NCBI GenBank assembly: GCA_903772945.1
Contig: CAICTM010000229.1
Span: 1-64,000 of the forward strand
DNA length: 64,000 bases
Direction: 5' to 3'
From: Seminavis robusta
Lineage: Eukaryota > Bacillariophyta > Bacillariophyceae > Naviculales > Naviculaceae
The notes below the pieces were generated by a model that was given only the letters and a program-made list of their open reading frames with translations, searched no databases and had not been told where the DNA came from. Positions within the stretch are counted from its first letter, which is position 1, and the number at the start of each line of letters is the position of its first letter. The position numbers and the translations under genes are program-made. Below, one piece after another: positions 46,778 through 56,331 of the stretch.

Positions 46778-48085
46778 TCATCCCTTTGATTCCACAAATA
46801 GGTTCCACTTTTTGTTTGTGGATTGTGCCAGCACATGAATGGCAACCTCTGCTTCAAAGCCCAGTTCCTCAGCTTCCTCCCAACGTGGAATTAGACGATT
46901 TTTCATGCTATAGGTCAACAAGGATGGACTTCCAATAACATACTGGAGTGCCAAGTCTTCTCCATAGCGCTCAGAATAGAACTGTAGTGTATTGCCAATG
47001 TTACTGCAACTCATACTAAGGAGAGCTGGCATCTTCTCAATCATGTTCAACAGACCTTCTTCATTGAGTCCAAACTCTCTTCGGAGGAATTCCAGCTTTG
47101 GTTCAATGCCATCTTGGATGCTTAAACCCAATACTTGTGGTAGGAGTGAAACGACCTTTTTGGTTGTTCTAACGCCAAGCCGGTTCACAAGCCAGTTCAG
47201 TGTTGGCTGCATATTCTCCTCAATGCTCATGGCCACCAAGAGTGGGAATTTCCAAATTAGCTTGGCAACTTCCAGATCCGTGAGCTCCAAGCTAGATTGT
47301 AGCCAATTGATCTTACAGTCTATGGCATTGGTGGCAAAACCCAAAATGACGGGAGCTTTCCCAATGACTATTGAGATTTCCTCTTTTGTCTCCAGTTCTA
47401 ACCGCTTTTGTAGCCATTCTGTTTTCTGAGCAAACGTTTTCTTGTTCGACAACAGCAGCTGTGGATTTGTTTTCAAGACTTTGGAGAGTCTTTCATCCGT
47501 CAGGTTCAGTGTTTCTTGAAACCAATACAGTGATGGCTCCAGATTGTCGTGGATGGAAAGGGTCAAAAGAACTGGTTGTTTGGATAGCACCTTTAGTAGC
47601 TCCTTTCGGCTCCAACCAAAATTGTCTTGAAACCAATCCAATTTATACCTCAATGTGGATACTTTGAAACCAATGCAGCGAGGGCTTCTCATAATGATCG
47701 TTTTCAGCGTGGTTTGGTCCGAATGGAGGTGTTGTTGCAGAAAGTCAATGGTGCCCAAAACATTCTCTGTTGTAATTGAAAGAAGCGATCCCCATTTCAT
47801 CAGGGTAGTTTCAATTTCACTGTCTGTCATGCCTAGCCGTTGCTGGATGGCTATCCTTCGAGCATCTTCTGCTTCATCGGTTCTTTTGGGTCTGGCATAC
47901 AAAGAACTTGTACCCAGTGGTGGTGGGAAACTTCCCAACAGGACATCATGACCGCCGCTTCCTTTGTGTAGTGTGTTGTGACCATCATACTCCCACAATC
48001 CTCTTTTCCCTGCTTGAAAAGCGTGCGCACTGTTGCCTCTTTGATGTTGAAACAAGAAAAGGCACAAGTGCACAAGTCGCAACAT
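46778..48085 (-). CDS. mTERF-family organelle nucleic-acid-binding protein
   Basis: Single exon, 435 aa. From about residue 115 it is built of repeated helical modules of about 30-35 residues with the mTERF pattern, for example 'IIMRSPRCIGFKVSTLRYKL' and 'VLKTNPQLLLS', with Pro in the first helix of most repeats. About eight repeats can be counted. mTERF proteins bind organelle DNA or RNA and act in transcription, splicing or ribosome assembly. The N-terminus ('MLRLVHLCLFLFQHQRGNSA' then 'HAF') is hydrophobic and ends with an ASAF-like 'SAHAF', suggesting plastid rather than mitochondrial import; this is inference. It is divergently arranged with the DHHC gene, about 290 bp apart. Confidence 0.85.
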   Translation of the reverse strand: MLRLVHLCLFLFQHQRGNSAHAFQAGKRGLWEYDGHNTLHKGSGGHDVLLGSFPPPLGTSSLYARPKRTDEAEDARRIAIQQRLGMTDSEIETTLMKWGSLLSITTENVLGTIDFLQQHLHSDQTTLKTIIMRSPRCIGFKVSTLRYKLDWFQDNFGWSRKELLKVLSKQPVLLTLSIHDNLEPSLYWFQETLNLTDERLSKVLKTNPQLLLSNKKTFAQKTEWLQKRLELETKEEISIVIGKAPVILGFATNAIDCKINWLQSSLELTDLEVAKLIWKFPLLVAMSIEENMQPTLNWLVNRLGVRTTKKVVSLLPQVLGLSIQDGIEPKLEFLRREFGLNEEGLLNMIEKMPALLSMSCSNIGNTLQFYSERYGEDLALQYVIGSPSLLTYSMKNRLIPRWEEAEELGFEAEVAIHVLAQSTNKKWNLFVESKG

Positions 48086-48372
48086 CTCAACAAAGCAGGC
48101 AGCAGCAGAATGGGCTGGTCCAAGAAGGTGGTTGTGGGGTTGGTTTCGAGGGGAACTTTCGAATTCGAATTCGCTTCGATTGAGTCGAATTATTCGAATG
48201 ATGAATCGAATCGATCATTCAGTCGAAAATTCCGTGGAGGTTGCGCAACGTCCACGAAACCGCCGACCATGTCATTTGTCGATCCTCTTCCACTAAAGCT
48301 ACCATACCGGTACCACCTCCCAATGGTTTGTGGACTCGGAAGATTGAAGCAAACTAACATAGACATACAACG
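48086..48372. promoter_or_regulatory. Bidirectional promoter region with clustered TTCGAA/TCGA palindromes
   Basis: This is the only sequence between the start codons of the mTERF gene (-) and the DHHC gene (+). About 48,158-48,225 holds a cluster of TTCGAA, GAATTC, ATCGAT and related TCGA palindromes. It could bind shared regulators; that is inference. Confidence 0.5.
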
Positions 48373-49719
48373 ATGATGGAAGCAGCATTGTCACCACCTC
48401 ACGGTCACGGTCTGTATGGGAACAACAATCAGGCTTACTCAAGACAGAGAGTGCATGCGTGTCATAATACCGGTAACGGCATACAACAATCATCTGGCTA
48501 CCCCCAACAATCATTTCCAATTTGTCCTCCGCCAAATGGACACCGTCATGCTCCGTATCGGGATGATCCTTCCATGATGAACGGACCGCCCTTGGAATCC
48601 TACACTCCTGGTGGCTACGGTCCTAGTCATTCTATACCAGCTCCAGAAAAGAACAAGAATCTTCCTCTCTCCCGACGTCTCTGTCAAGCCGCCATGTCCT
48701 GCTTGTGCTGTTGTTGCACGAATGGCACCAGTTCGTCTGCAGCAGCAGCAGAAGACAATGACCGATATTACAAAGACGATTTCAATGACTCGTCATGGAG
48801 TTGCAGTGTTGGGACTACCGATGAACACGGGGTGTGGATGAATCGCGGCGATGCTGCCGGCAGCATGATGTCACTCATCGTGTGGGGCCTGATTGGATAC
48901 TCTTCCTTTACCATGACATTTCTCGCCAAAACAGGGGGCATCCAACCCATTCATTCCATTATTTACACAATCCTGGCGTTCATGGCATTGGCATGTCATG
49001 CCAAAACATCCCTGACAGATCCCGGATCGGTACCCGCATCGGCCGTTCCCACCGAAACCCAACGAACCACCGCCATCAAATTGAGCATGTGCAGTCAATG
49101 TCAAACATTCAAACCACCCCAATCGCATCATTGTCGAATCTGCAATCGATGCATATCTAGAATGGACCATCATTGTCCGTGGATGAATAATTGTGTGGGG
49201 GCGGGAAATCTCAAGCATTTTATTCTCTTTTTACTCTACACATGGACGTGCTCGGCCATGTGTCTGCTACTGCTGGGATGGAATTACTTTTTTTGTGCCG
49301 ATGAGGATTGTACATTTACCGCCGTGCTGATACAGCTTGTAAGGGTCATGACGTTTCTGTCCGTGGGAGCCTTTTTGTTTACCAGCAGTATGATTATGAA
49401 TGTGTGTTATGGTCTCATGACGGGCATTGGTACTATTGATCGACTCAAAAAGAAAGCCACCAATACCATGGATGATTCTGATGAAGAACAAATCGCACTC
49501 AAGGATGTCTTTGGAATTGGGCCCTATTGGACGTGGCTGATACCGACAGATCCCTTGTTGGAAGATTATGACCGGGTCATGGGATACAGTACTCCACAGC
49601 GGTTGTTACGGGAGCAAATGATACAGCATGGCAAAAATCCGGCACACTTGGATGCCATGGATGCGTATACGGATACTCCCTCGGTGGTCAGCAGAGATAG
49701 CTATGGGATACCCATCTAG
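48373..49719 (+). CDS. DHHC-type protein S-palmitoyltransferase
   Basis: Single exon, 448 aa. It attaches palmitate to cysteines of membrane-associated proteins. The cysteine-rich domain reads '[20 protein letters not shown]' then '[17 protein letters not shown]', with the catalytic DHHC at about residues 265-268. Four TM segments surround it: about 164-184 and 195-215 before, and about 290-310 and 325-350 after. The 'DPGSVP' motif follows TM2, as in the family. The N-terminal 150 residues are Pro/Ser/Asn-rich, with a 'CLCCCC' cluster near residues 113-118. Likely in Golgi, endosomal or plasma membranes. The upstream neighbour is the divergent mTERF gene. Confidence 0.93.
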   Translation: MMEAALSPPHGHGLYGNNNQAYSRQRVHACHNTGNGIQQSSGYPQQSFPICPPPNGHRHAPYRDDPSMMNGPPLESYTPGGYGPSHSIPAPEKNKNLPLSRRLCQAAMSCLCCCCTNGTSSSAAAAEDNDRYYKDDFNDSSWSCSVGTTDEHGVWMNRGDAAGSMMSLIVWGLIGYSSFTMTFLAKTGGIQPIHSIIYTILAFMALACHAKTSLTDPGSVPASAVPTETQRTTAIKLSMCSQCQTFKPPQSHHCRICNRCISRMDHHCPWMNNCVGAGNLKHFILFLLYTWTCSAMCLLLLGWNYFFCADEDCTFTAVLIQLVRVMTFLSVGAFLFTSSMIMNVCYGLMTGIGTIDRLKKKATNTMDDSDEEQIALKDVFGIGPYWTWLIPTDPLLEDYDRVMGYSTPQRLLREQMIQHGKNPAHLDAMDAYTDTPSVVSRDSYGIPI

Positions 49720-50094
49720 CTAGGTAGAATGATAGATACCATACGTACCAGGTTGGCTCGAACGCTACAAAATGAACGGCGGGACTTCCCACAACCAGCT
49801 AGCTAGCTCTGTACAGTTTTGCTTTCCCTTCCGAGGGTTTATTAGTCTAGCTTTGGAGGTCGGGCATAGTTTGGTGGTCGGCCATTTTCTGTCTGGGTGC
49901 ATAAAGTCGCTTTCATTGGTACAACGTTATCATACCTCCAGGCATGAAAGCGAGGGAAAGCGAGGAAGCAGAAACTCTACGCCCTCCCAAAAGTACTGCT
50001 TTGCTCGCGCACACGGTACACGTAGGTGCCGTAAACGAATAGCGTCTCTTGACATATATGCAATGTGCAACTAAATTAACTAACTATTTCTCTA
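49720..50094. other. Convergent 3' intergenic region
   Basis: Between the stops of the DHHC (+) and DOMON-type (-) genes. CTAG palindromes at 49,717 and 49,797; nothing else supported. Confidence 0.5.
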
Positions 50095-52521
50095 CTAAAC
50101 TTCAGGCCTTCCCTTCCTCACCGACGTACGAGCGCCGTCGGCAGCCTTCTCGTTACCTTGCGCCTTTTTGGCCGCCGCATTCACCACTTGGGCGCGCTTT
50201 TTCTGGCTGTCCTCGCGATGCATCACCACCACTCCCCGCATCTGCCACGACGCCATTTCTCCAAAGTGTCCCACAGTATTGTTGTTGCGCTTGATGCTCA
50301 ACAAGTTCGTGTCGGTCGATAAGAAGGGGGGTTCCATCAATCCGTCGTCGGGATTGTGAGACCACAAGCACGGAGGAATCGCCAGATATCCGAGTTCGTC
50401 ATAGACTTTATTGGTAGACTTTCCAGGTTTGGGTTGCACATGACACAAGAGCTGTCCGGTATCTGCATTGTACAATTCCATGGACAAACAAGAGGGAGCA
50501 TGACAATGGGGCATGGCGTTGATGAGTTCGATTCCTTCTGCCTTGGTGCTGTTGGGACCCGTGCCCCACATGTTGCTCCATTTCGTGTCTTGCAACAACG
50601 CTTGCACCTTCCATTGCGATGTAATGACTTGCACGCATTGCGACGACGGAGTTCCTGGCGGACACGGTGTGATATCGTATTCTCCTGCCGAAGCTTCCGT
50701 CTGCCAATAAAAGCGTGCCATTTGCAAATGCGATGGCATGTCATTTGTTGTAGCGGCGGGTGTGTAATCTTCAAAGTAGAATCGGAACTTCATGCGGTAC
50801 TCTAGAATTTGATCTGCCCACGGAATCTCTTGATCTTTATCCAATAGAGAATGGCCGTGAATACAACAGGACAATCCTCCCACGTAGGTTTCAATGGAAC
50901 AGGTGGGATTGCCTTGATCCAACAACACACCAGTGGGGAATTTGGCACACCGATGTTCGTTGAACCCTCTACCATCAATTTCACCTCTGACGCCGTCCCG
51001 ACACACTCGCATGGGCGTGTCGACCGTCATGAACTGCAATGTAGTGGTTCCATGTCCGCAGTGCTGCGCAAAAGTGTCATTGCACCCCCGTGCCATGATA
51101 ACATCGAGTTTGGGTACGGCCGCATCAAAACTAAAGTAGCGTTCATCCGGTCCTTGAAGCGGACGCGTCAGCACGACCGTACGGTTTCCTCCCTGAACGG
51201 TGTTGGAGACAACTTGGAGCGTGACCGGCAACACTTTTCCTTTGCCATGAAAGTCGAGGTAGCGTTCTTCGACGTACGTGTCATTGTAGACAATAATGGC
51301 ATACGGACCACCGTCCACACATTCATCCGCTTCCATGTGTCGACACATATTCTTGGATCCAAAACCCATGCCAAACCACTTGTCCACTGGCCCCACAAGG
51401 GTGAGTGTGGCTTGCGTTTCGTGCAAGGTCACTGTAGCATTAATGGCGTTGGTTCCAAAGGCCACCACCGACTTGGACGTGGCATGGATTTCGTCCAGGT
51501 CGTTGTCGTTGGGTTCATTCCAGGTGACTTGCAGGACCCCATCTTCTCGTTGCTCCAAACTGCATCCCAACGGTTTGGACTTGTCTCCTGTATTGTGTTG
51601 GACGCGGGACGACGTGGGGGCCACCAATTGTGCTCCGGCCCAACATTCCGTGGCATTCTGGACGGATTTCTGGTCGGCAGGACACTCTTCTCCTTGTCCT
51701 AGCAATTTGTAGTTTCGTTCCACGATTTTTTTCCGACGCGTACTGCACGGACATTCCAACAATCCACTGTAAATGGCAGTCTCATCGCCATGGACGGGCG
51801 ATATTTGGGGCAAGGGACCCGTATGGAACTGGGGTGTCTCCCCGTAGTCTCGATTCCAAGTATCAATTTGCATGGGTGTGACGCGAAAGGTATCGGGAGA
51901 GTGAATGAGTTGGGCGTATCCGTGAGGGTATCCGTGATAGGACAATCTCATTTCTCCGCCATTGGCTTCGCTAAAGACTGTAATGGGAGATGTAGCGGCC
52001 CCCGATTCGTACGCTTCATCGTCCTGGTTGTGATATTCAAATGTCACAAAGTGATCACTGCCGTGACTCATCATGGTCGCACGATGATGGGGTTCCATGG
52101 CATCCAGTTCTTCTTGACTCAGTTTCTTTTGAACGACCCGTCCCTTTTTAGAATTGTGCATGGTCGCCACGTAATGATGGTTGTACGCGTGTGTAATGGG
52201 CACGGGAACTTCCTTGCCTGTCGCTGAATCGACGCGGACTTGATCGACTTCGTAGCCCACAATGGCCATGGTCTGGTTGCGAAAGCGATCCACGATATTC
52301 TGTGGGATTGGTACAGGATCCATACCCGTCCAAAAGACTTCACTGTACTTGGACCGAATGGGAGGAGAGTACACATCAAAGTACTCGGACTTGTAGACAG
52401 AGTCGTATGTTTCCGAATTGGCAATGTAGTAGACGCCATCGTTCATGTTCTTCTTGGCACTGGCACTACTAGTGGACGACGCCACCACGAGAGCGCCTAC
52501 GAGGCGCAACGAGAGCTTCAT
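50095..52521 (-). CDS. Secreted DOMON-type protein with copper-monooxygenase/SURNod19-like His motifs
   Basis: Single exon, 808 aa from the ATG at 52,521, which gives a signal peptide 'MKLSLRLVGALVVASSTSSA'. The first third has 'VPVPITHAYNHHYVATM', like the His-containing block of SURNod19-type and type II copper proteins. A 'TSRVQHNTGDKSKPLGC' region leads into a DOMON-like beta domain around residues 340-480 ('WFGMGFGSKNMC', 'YAIIVYNDTYVEERYL'). The last third contains 'SCCIHGHSLLDKDQEIPW', 'MKFRFYFEDY' and 'MPHCHAPSC', again resembling copper-ligand clusters. Many Cys and N-glycosylation sequons fit secretion. DOMON domains usually bind haem or sugar. An oxidoreductase role is inference. 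The C-terminal tail is basic and Ala-rich. Confidence 0.75.
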   Translation of the reverse strand: MKLSLRLVGALVVASSTSSASAKKNMNDGVYYIANSETYDSVYKSEYFDVYSPPIRSKYSEVFWTGMDPVPIPQNIVDRFRNQTMAIVGYEVDQVRVDSATGKEVPVPITHAYNHHYVATMHNSKKGRVVQKKLSQEELDAMEPHHRATMMSHGSDHFVTFEYHNQDDEAYESGAATSPITVFSEANGGEMRLSYHGYPHGYAQLIHSPDTFRVTPMQIDTWNRDYGETPQFHTGPLPQISPVHGDETAIYSGLLECPCSTRRKKIVERNYKLLGQGEECPADQKSVQNATECWAGAQLVAPTSSRVQHNTGDKSKPLGCSLEQREDGVLQVTWNEPNDNDLDEIHATSKSVVAFGTNAINATVTLHETQATLTLVGPVDKWFGMGFGSKNMCRHMEADECVDGGPYAIIVYNDTYVEERYLDFHGKGKVLPVTLQVVSNTVQGGNRTVVLTRPLQGPDERYFSFDAAVPKLDVIMARGCNDTFAQHCGHGTTTLQFMTVDTPMRVCRDGVRGEIDGRGFNEHRCAKFPTGVLLDQGNPTCSIETYVGGLSCCIHGHSLLDKDQEIPWADQILEYRMKFRFYFEDYTPAATTNDMPSHLQMARFYWQTEASAGEYDITPCPPGTPSSQCVQVITSQWKVQALLQDTKWSNMWGTGPNSTKAEGIELINAMPHCHAPSCLSMELYNADTGQLLCHVQPKPGKSTNKVYDELGYLAIPPCLWSHNPDDGLMEPPFLSTDTNLLSIKRNNNTVGHFGEMASWQMRGVVVMHREDSQKKRAQVVNAAAKKAQGNEKAADGARTSVRKGRPEV

Positions 52522-52684
52522 CTTTGTGTACTCCTTCGTCTTCCAAAGAAAAAATAAAGTCCCAAAGAAAAGCACGGCTGTGGCGTCACATTTTCGCTTC
52601 GGATTGGCCGCAGGTTTGACGCCTACGAAATTCTTAGCAAAGCGTTAGGGTTAATTTACGAAGATCCAATCACTCTGCACGGTA

Positions 52685-52704
52685 CACGTTTAACACCTTT
52701 TAAC
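52685..52704 (+). repeat. Left terminal inverted repeat of the TTTAACA transposon
   Basis: Starts CAC after TA (52,683-52,684) and matches the right end over 20 bp with one difference. It is followed by further TTTAACR motifs up to about 52,945. Confidence 0.8.
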
Positions 52705-53191
52705 TTTTAACGCGATGTTAAAGCTTTTTTCACTCCCGCTTTTGGAGCGTTAAAGCATCAAGTGTTAAAAATCCTTTTAGCGAAGCAGTTTTTTAACGTA
52801 TTTGACTTGGTATTTAACACCTATTGGCACGGGCTTTAACACTGTCTCCCTAAGAACCGTAAGTTAAAACGTCTTTTCCCAATTGTAATTTAACATAGCA
52901 TGATTGACAGATTTAACACGCGTATTCAAAGCAATTTAACATGGCAAGCCAAGTCAAATTTCAGTTCGATTCAAAAGGATTGATGCCAATCGATTGACAC
53001 AATGACAAGTGTGTCGACGATTGTGCTGCTTTTGAAGGAAGCATCTGCATTGATAGCCATGTGCCAAGCCAATGATACCCAAGGAGATGAAGAAACGAAG
53101 AAAATTTGGCTCCATGTGTCCTCGGTTCCGAAGATATTTGGTCCGTTTGAATGGCCCGGAGATGGGATGAACTTGGGATCAAGTCGACAAT

Positions 53192-56100
53192 TTGCTTGCT
53201 TGGATTGTCATCGTCACGATGAGCAACGCTTTGATCGAAAGGGCGGTTGATGTCCACCGAGGCATCCCTGATTGGATTGAGATTGTCTACAGCAAGACAG
53301 ATTGCTTAATGGCTGTGGGAATGGAGGAAGAGTCAGCGTTGTCAGAGACCAATACACGCCAACTAAATCGGCTTTTGAGAGGCTTGGAGCAAGCTGAAGG
53401 CCCCCCTTTTCATCCCAACACCGAAGAAGACAATACAAATCGCGCTGTTCACCTTGCCGGTTTGGTAGTCATCAACCCCAATACTGGGAGGAAAGCTGCT
53501 CTTGCCTACATTATGAGACTTGCTGGATTTCCTGAATCAAGTTGTGGTCCTGGAAAAAACTACGTTCGTGTCTCTCGTCGATTGGCTGCACTGAAAAAGA
53601 AGAAACCGCCGCCTGCCGCTGCGAATAAAGCACCGGTCAAGGACACTAGTGCTGCCGCTCCGATGCGTCCACCAGTTGCTCCGATGCGTCCACCAGTTGC
53701 TCCGTATGCATCCAAGAGGCCAGTCCAAGAAATTCGATTGGACGATGATGATTCTAATTATCCACCGAGTGCGCTGTCTCCCTTGTCATCTACCTCTTCA
53801 CCTGCTCCAGCTCCAGCAAGAAATCGCAAGGGAAACCATGCGTCTGTTGTCCATGATGATGAGGGCTTTGAGTATTACAATACCCCGCCTATCTTTGATT
53901 ATTCAGAGACGCTGCCTCCACCCTTGTTGAGTCCAGTTTCTGGTTCATCATCCTGCGGATCAACCAATACGTCCTACAAAGATGCTAAACATCGCCCAAA
54001 GAATATTAATAGTGCTATCTCGCACCTGACAACGTCACAGCTCCACAGGCGGACCACACAGGCGGCTCAAGCCGAAAGGCAAACGGATCGCGAATTGGAC
54101 AACATCCGCAAGTCGATGTACAAGGCCAGCACTGTGATCTACAAATCGGTAACAACAAAGGAGAACACATTGCAGATCTTCAAATCAGCGGAAGCAGTGG
54201 CCAATGCGCTCAACAATCTCATTGGCATTGATGTTCTTTCCGGGAGGGAGCTAGCCGAAGGCATCCGGAAGGGTAGAGTCAATCAATCCCCGCCACGTCT
54301 TGGCCGGAAGGGAGAGATTCGAGCGGATATATTCAAAGCATTCTGCAGTGCTGTTTTTACTCTCTGTGCTATTGAACAAGCGAACTGTCAAGAAAGGATG
54401 AACCGAGAGCAGTTGAAAAGCTCTGTGGGAGAGGTCCTCAACGAAATGAGACAACGCAATGGGCTTGATACAATGAACGATGCCAAATTTTATGGTCGTA
54501 TTGAAAAGGAAATAAGCCATTTACAAGACCTTGAGAAGGCTGATACTCGAGAGTCCCTTCGAGTGCTGTGGTTGACCTATCAAGCCCAGCTGAAGCATTA
54601 CATGAATTGGGAGGAGACGTCTGTCGAGCTTGGTTTTGCGAGAGAGCTGCTGCCAACAGAGTCCCCAGAGGACAATGGCTACATTGTTTGGAAAGAAGAA
54701 GCCCTTCACCGCGTGCTACAGTTCGATGAGATGAACATTGCTCTTGATGGAACTGATGATTCGATTGGTGGCAGGCAGTCGAGGATTCCAACGTCGAAAG
54801 GGATGGGCAATGCTGGGAAGGCAGCTGAAAAGAGTGGTGCCTCCATGACGCTTATGTTTGGCATGAACTTTGCGAACGAAGCTTTGCCTCCATTGTTCAT
54901 TTTCCCTACGAAATCGAAAGACCCAACCAACTACAAGCACCGAGTTGACTTTGCTGCTTCCCTTCCCCAGATTGAAGCACGGTATGGGTTTAAGCAGCCC
55001 CGTCGACACAACATTCCCTTCGCCATGAACCCAAAAGGCGGAATGACAAAGGAGATGCTAGAAGCTTTCTTTAGAAAGTGTGTTCTTCCGCTATATCCTG
55101 ACGCAGCTGATCGACAGGGACAAAGACTTCTGATTAAGATCGATTCAGGTCCAGGCCGAAACAACCCAGCGTGTCTTCGGATGTTGAGAGCCCGTGGAGC
55201 CCATCTGCATCCAGGGTTACCCAACGGCACGGAGGTTGGCCAAGAGTGCGATCAGCTCTTTGCTTTGTTGAAAAAGCTTATCTATCAGAACAGAGAGACG
55301 CTATGGACAGCAAGATATCGATTGGAAGGAGAAAAAGCTGCTCTGTCGATGTCTGATGTCGGAATGCTTGTGTTTGGTGGCAGAGCTACGATGGTCGATG
55401 GCTCAACTGTGGAGCTTGTCAACGCCTTTGCACAATCAACTGATGCCGAGCACATCGAGGCTGCAGCAAGAAAGTGTGGGTATTGCCCAAGCACTAGAGT
55501 TGGACTTAAATCCGCAAAGATCAGACACGAAATTGTTGAAACCGAAGATGGCGAAATCAACGAGTCTGCTGATCCGTATGGCTGCCTGTTGGATGAGCTG
55601 GAACAACAGAATGAGGAGGCTGTTTCATTCCTTGAAGACGAGGGATACGAGTTAGCCAACAATCTTCGACGCAATCCAAAGCGAGTAACAGCAGCTCAAA
55701 CCAGAGGTCGAACGTCTGCTGTCACAGTTGCCAACACAAGAGAAAGGCAAGATGCCATTATGGCTTGCTCCACTGCAGGTGGTTGGTTTCAGGCAACCAA
55801 TGGCGGAGCTCCGATGACATGCGACGACACCTTGATTGCTTATGCCAGAAAGGACATGCTCGTAAGAGCAGACGAATTAGAGAAGAAAAAGAAGTCATCA
55901 ACGAAAAGAGTGACAGTCGATTCGGATGTGAAGAAGATACTCGACTCGAATCGGGGCTATAAAGAGTGGAAGAAACCGGAATTACAGACAATGATTAAAT
56001 GGAAACAAGGCCAACATCCTTTGGCACCTTACAACGATAGCACTCAGAGGAGAAAACAAGATCTAGTTCTGCTGTGGGAAACAAAGTACATGGATCTGCA

Positions 56101-56329
56101 AGTCAATAAGAACGATGACGATGGCTGGACAAGTGATGATAGCGAGGAGCTGCAGCGCCTGTATGATGGTACAATCCTTGAGTTTGAGGATGACGTTGGT
56201 TTGAAAGCTTGCTTCGACAATGAAGATGAGTATTTGTCGACAAAGCTTCTCACTATTGACAAAGCTCGCCGCCGTAAAGTGTTGCAGAAAGTTCTTCAAT
56301 CTAAAAAAAATAACGAGATTTTATTTTAA
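53192..56329 (+). CDS. DDE/D-type transposase of the TTTAACA transposon
   Basis: Open frame of 1,045 codons; the true start may be the ATG at 53,321 (MEEESALSE), or an upstream exon at 53,002 in another frame may be spliced on. N-terminal part: charged, then Pro-rich and disordered to about residue 270, with a repeated APMRPPV. A helical region (about 280-500) probably binds DNA. The catalytic fold: 'FDEMNIALDGTD' near 515-525 (first Asp), 'MTLMFGMNFANEALPPLFIF' (as in DDE_1 proteins), 'LIKIDSGPGRNN' near 650 (second Asp), and 'HLHPGLPNGTEVGQECDQLF' near 670-690 (third acidic residue, Asp). A C-terminal region of about 300 residues is charged. The frame appears intact; its stop codon lies in the 12-bp target duplication of the later insertion. 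Confidence 0.8.
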   Translation: MLAWIVIVTMSNALIERAVDVHRGIPDWIEIVYSKTDCLMAVGMEEESALSETNTRQLNRLLRGLEQAEGPPFHPNTEEDNTNRAVHLAGLVVINPNTGRKAALAYIMRLAGFPESSCGPGKNYVRVSRRLAALKKKKPPPAAANKAPVKDTSAAAPMRPPVAPMRPPVAPYASKRPVQEIRLDDDDSNYPPSALSPLSSTSSPAPAPARNRKGNHASVVHDDEGFEYYNTPPIFDYSETLPPPLLSPVSGSSSCGSTNTSYKDAKHRPKNINSAISHLTTSQLHRRTTQAAQAERQTDRELDNIRKSMYKASTVIYKSVTTKENTLQIFKSAEAVANALNNLIGIDVLSGRELAEGIRKGRVNQSPPRLGRKGEIRADIFKAFCSAVFTLCAIEQANCQERMNREQLKSSVGEVLNEMRQRNGLDTMNDAKFYGRIEKEISHLQDLEKADTRESLRVLWLTYQAQLKHYMNWEETSVELGFARELLPTESPEDNGYIVWKEEALHRVLQFDEMNIALDGTDDSIGGRQSRIPTSKGMGNAGKAAEKSGASMTLMFGMNFANEALPPLFIFPTKSKDPTNYKHRVDFAASLPQIEARYGFKQPRRHNIPFAMNPKGGMTKEMLEAFFRKCVLPLYPDAADRQGQRLLIKIDSGPGRNNPACLRMLRARGAHLHPGLPNGTEVGQECDQLFALLKKLIYQNRETLWTARYRLEGEKAALSMSDVGMLVFGGRATMVDGSTVELVNAFAQSTDAEHIEAAARKCGYCPSTRVGLKSAKIRHEIVETEDGEINESADPYGCLLDELEQQNEEAVSFLEDEGYELANNLRRNPKRVTAAQTRGRTSAVTVANTRERQDAIMACSTAGGWFQATNGGAPMTCDDTLIAYARKDMLVRADELEKKKKSSTKRVTVDSDVKKILDSNRGYKEWKKPELQTMIKWKQGQHPLAPYNDSTQRRKQDLVLLWETKYMDLQVNKNDDDGWTSDDSEELQRLYDGTILEFEDDVGLKACFDNEDEYLSTKLLTIDKARRRKVLQKVLQSKKNNEILF

Positions 56330-56331
56330 AG

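Noticed and set aside
53002-53250. 82-codon frame upstream of the transposase
   Set aside because: Could be a 5' exon, but no convincing donor/acceptor pair joins it in frame, so it is not annotated as a gene.
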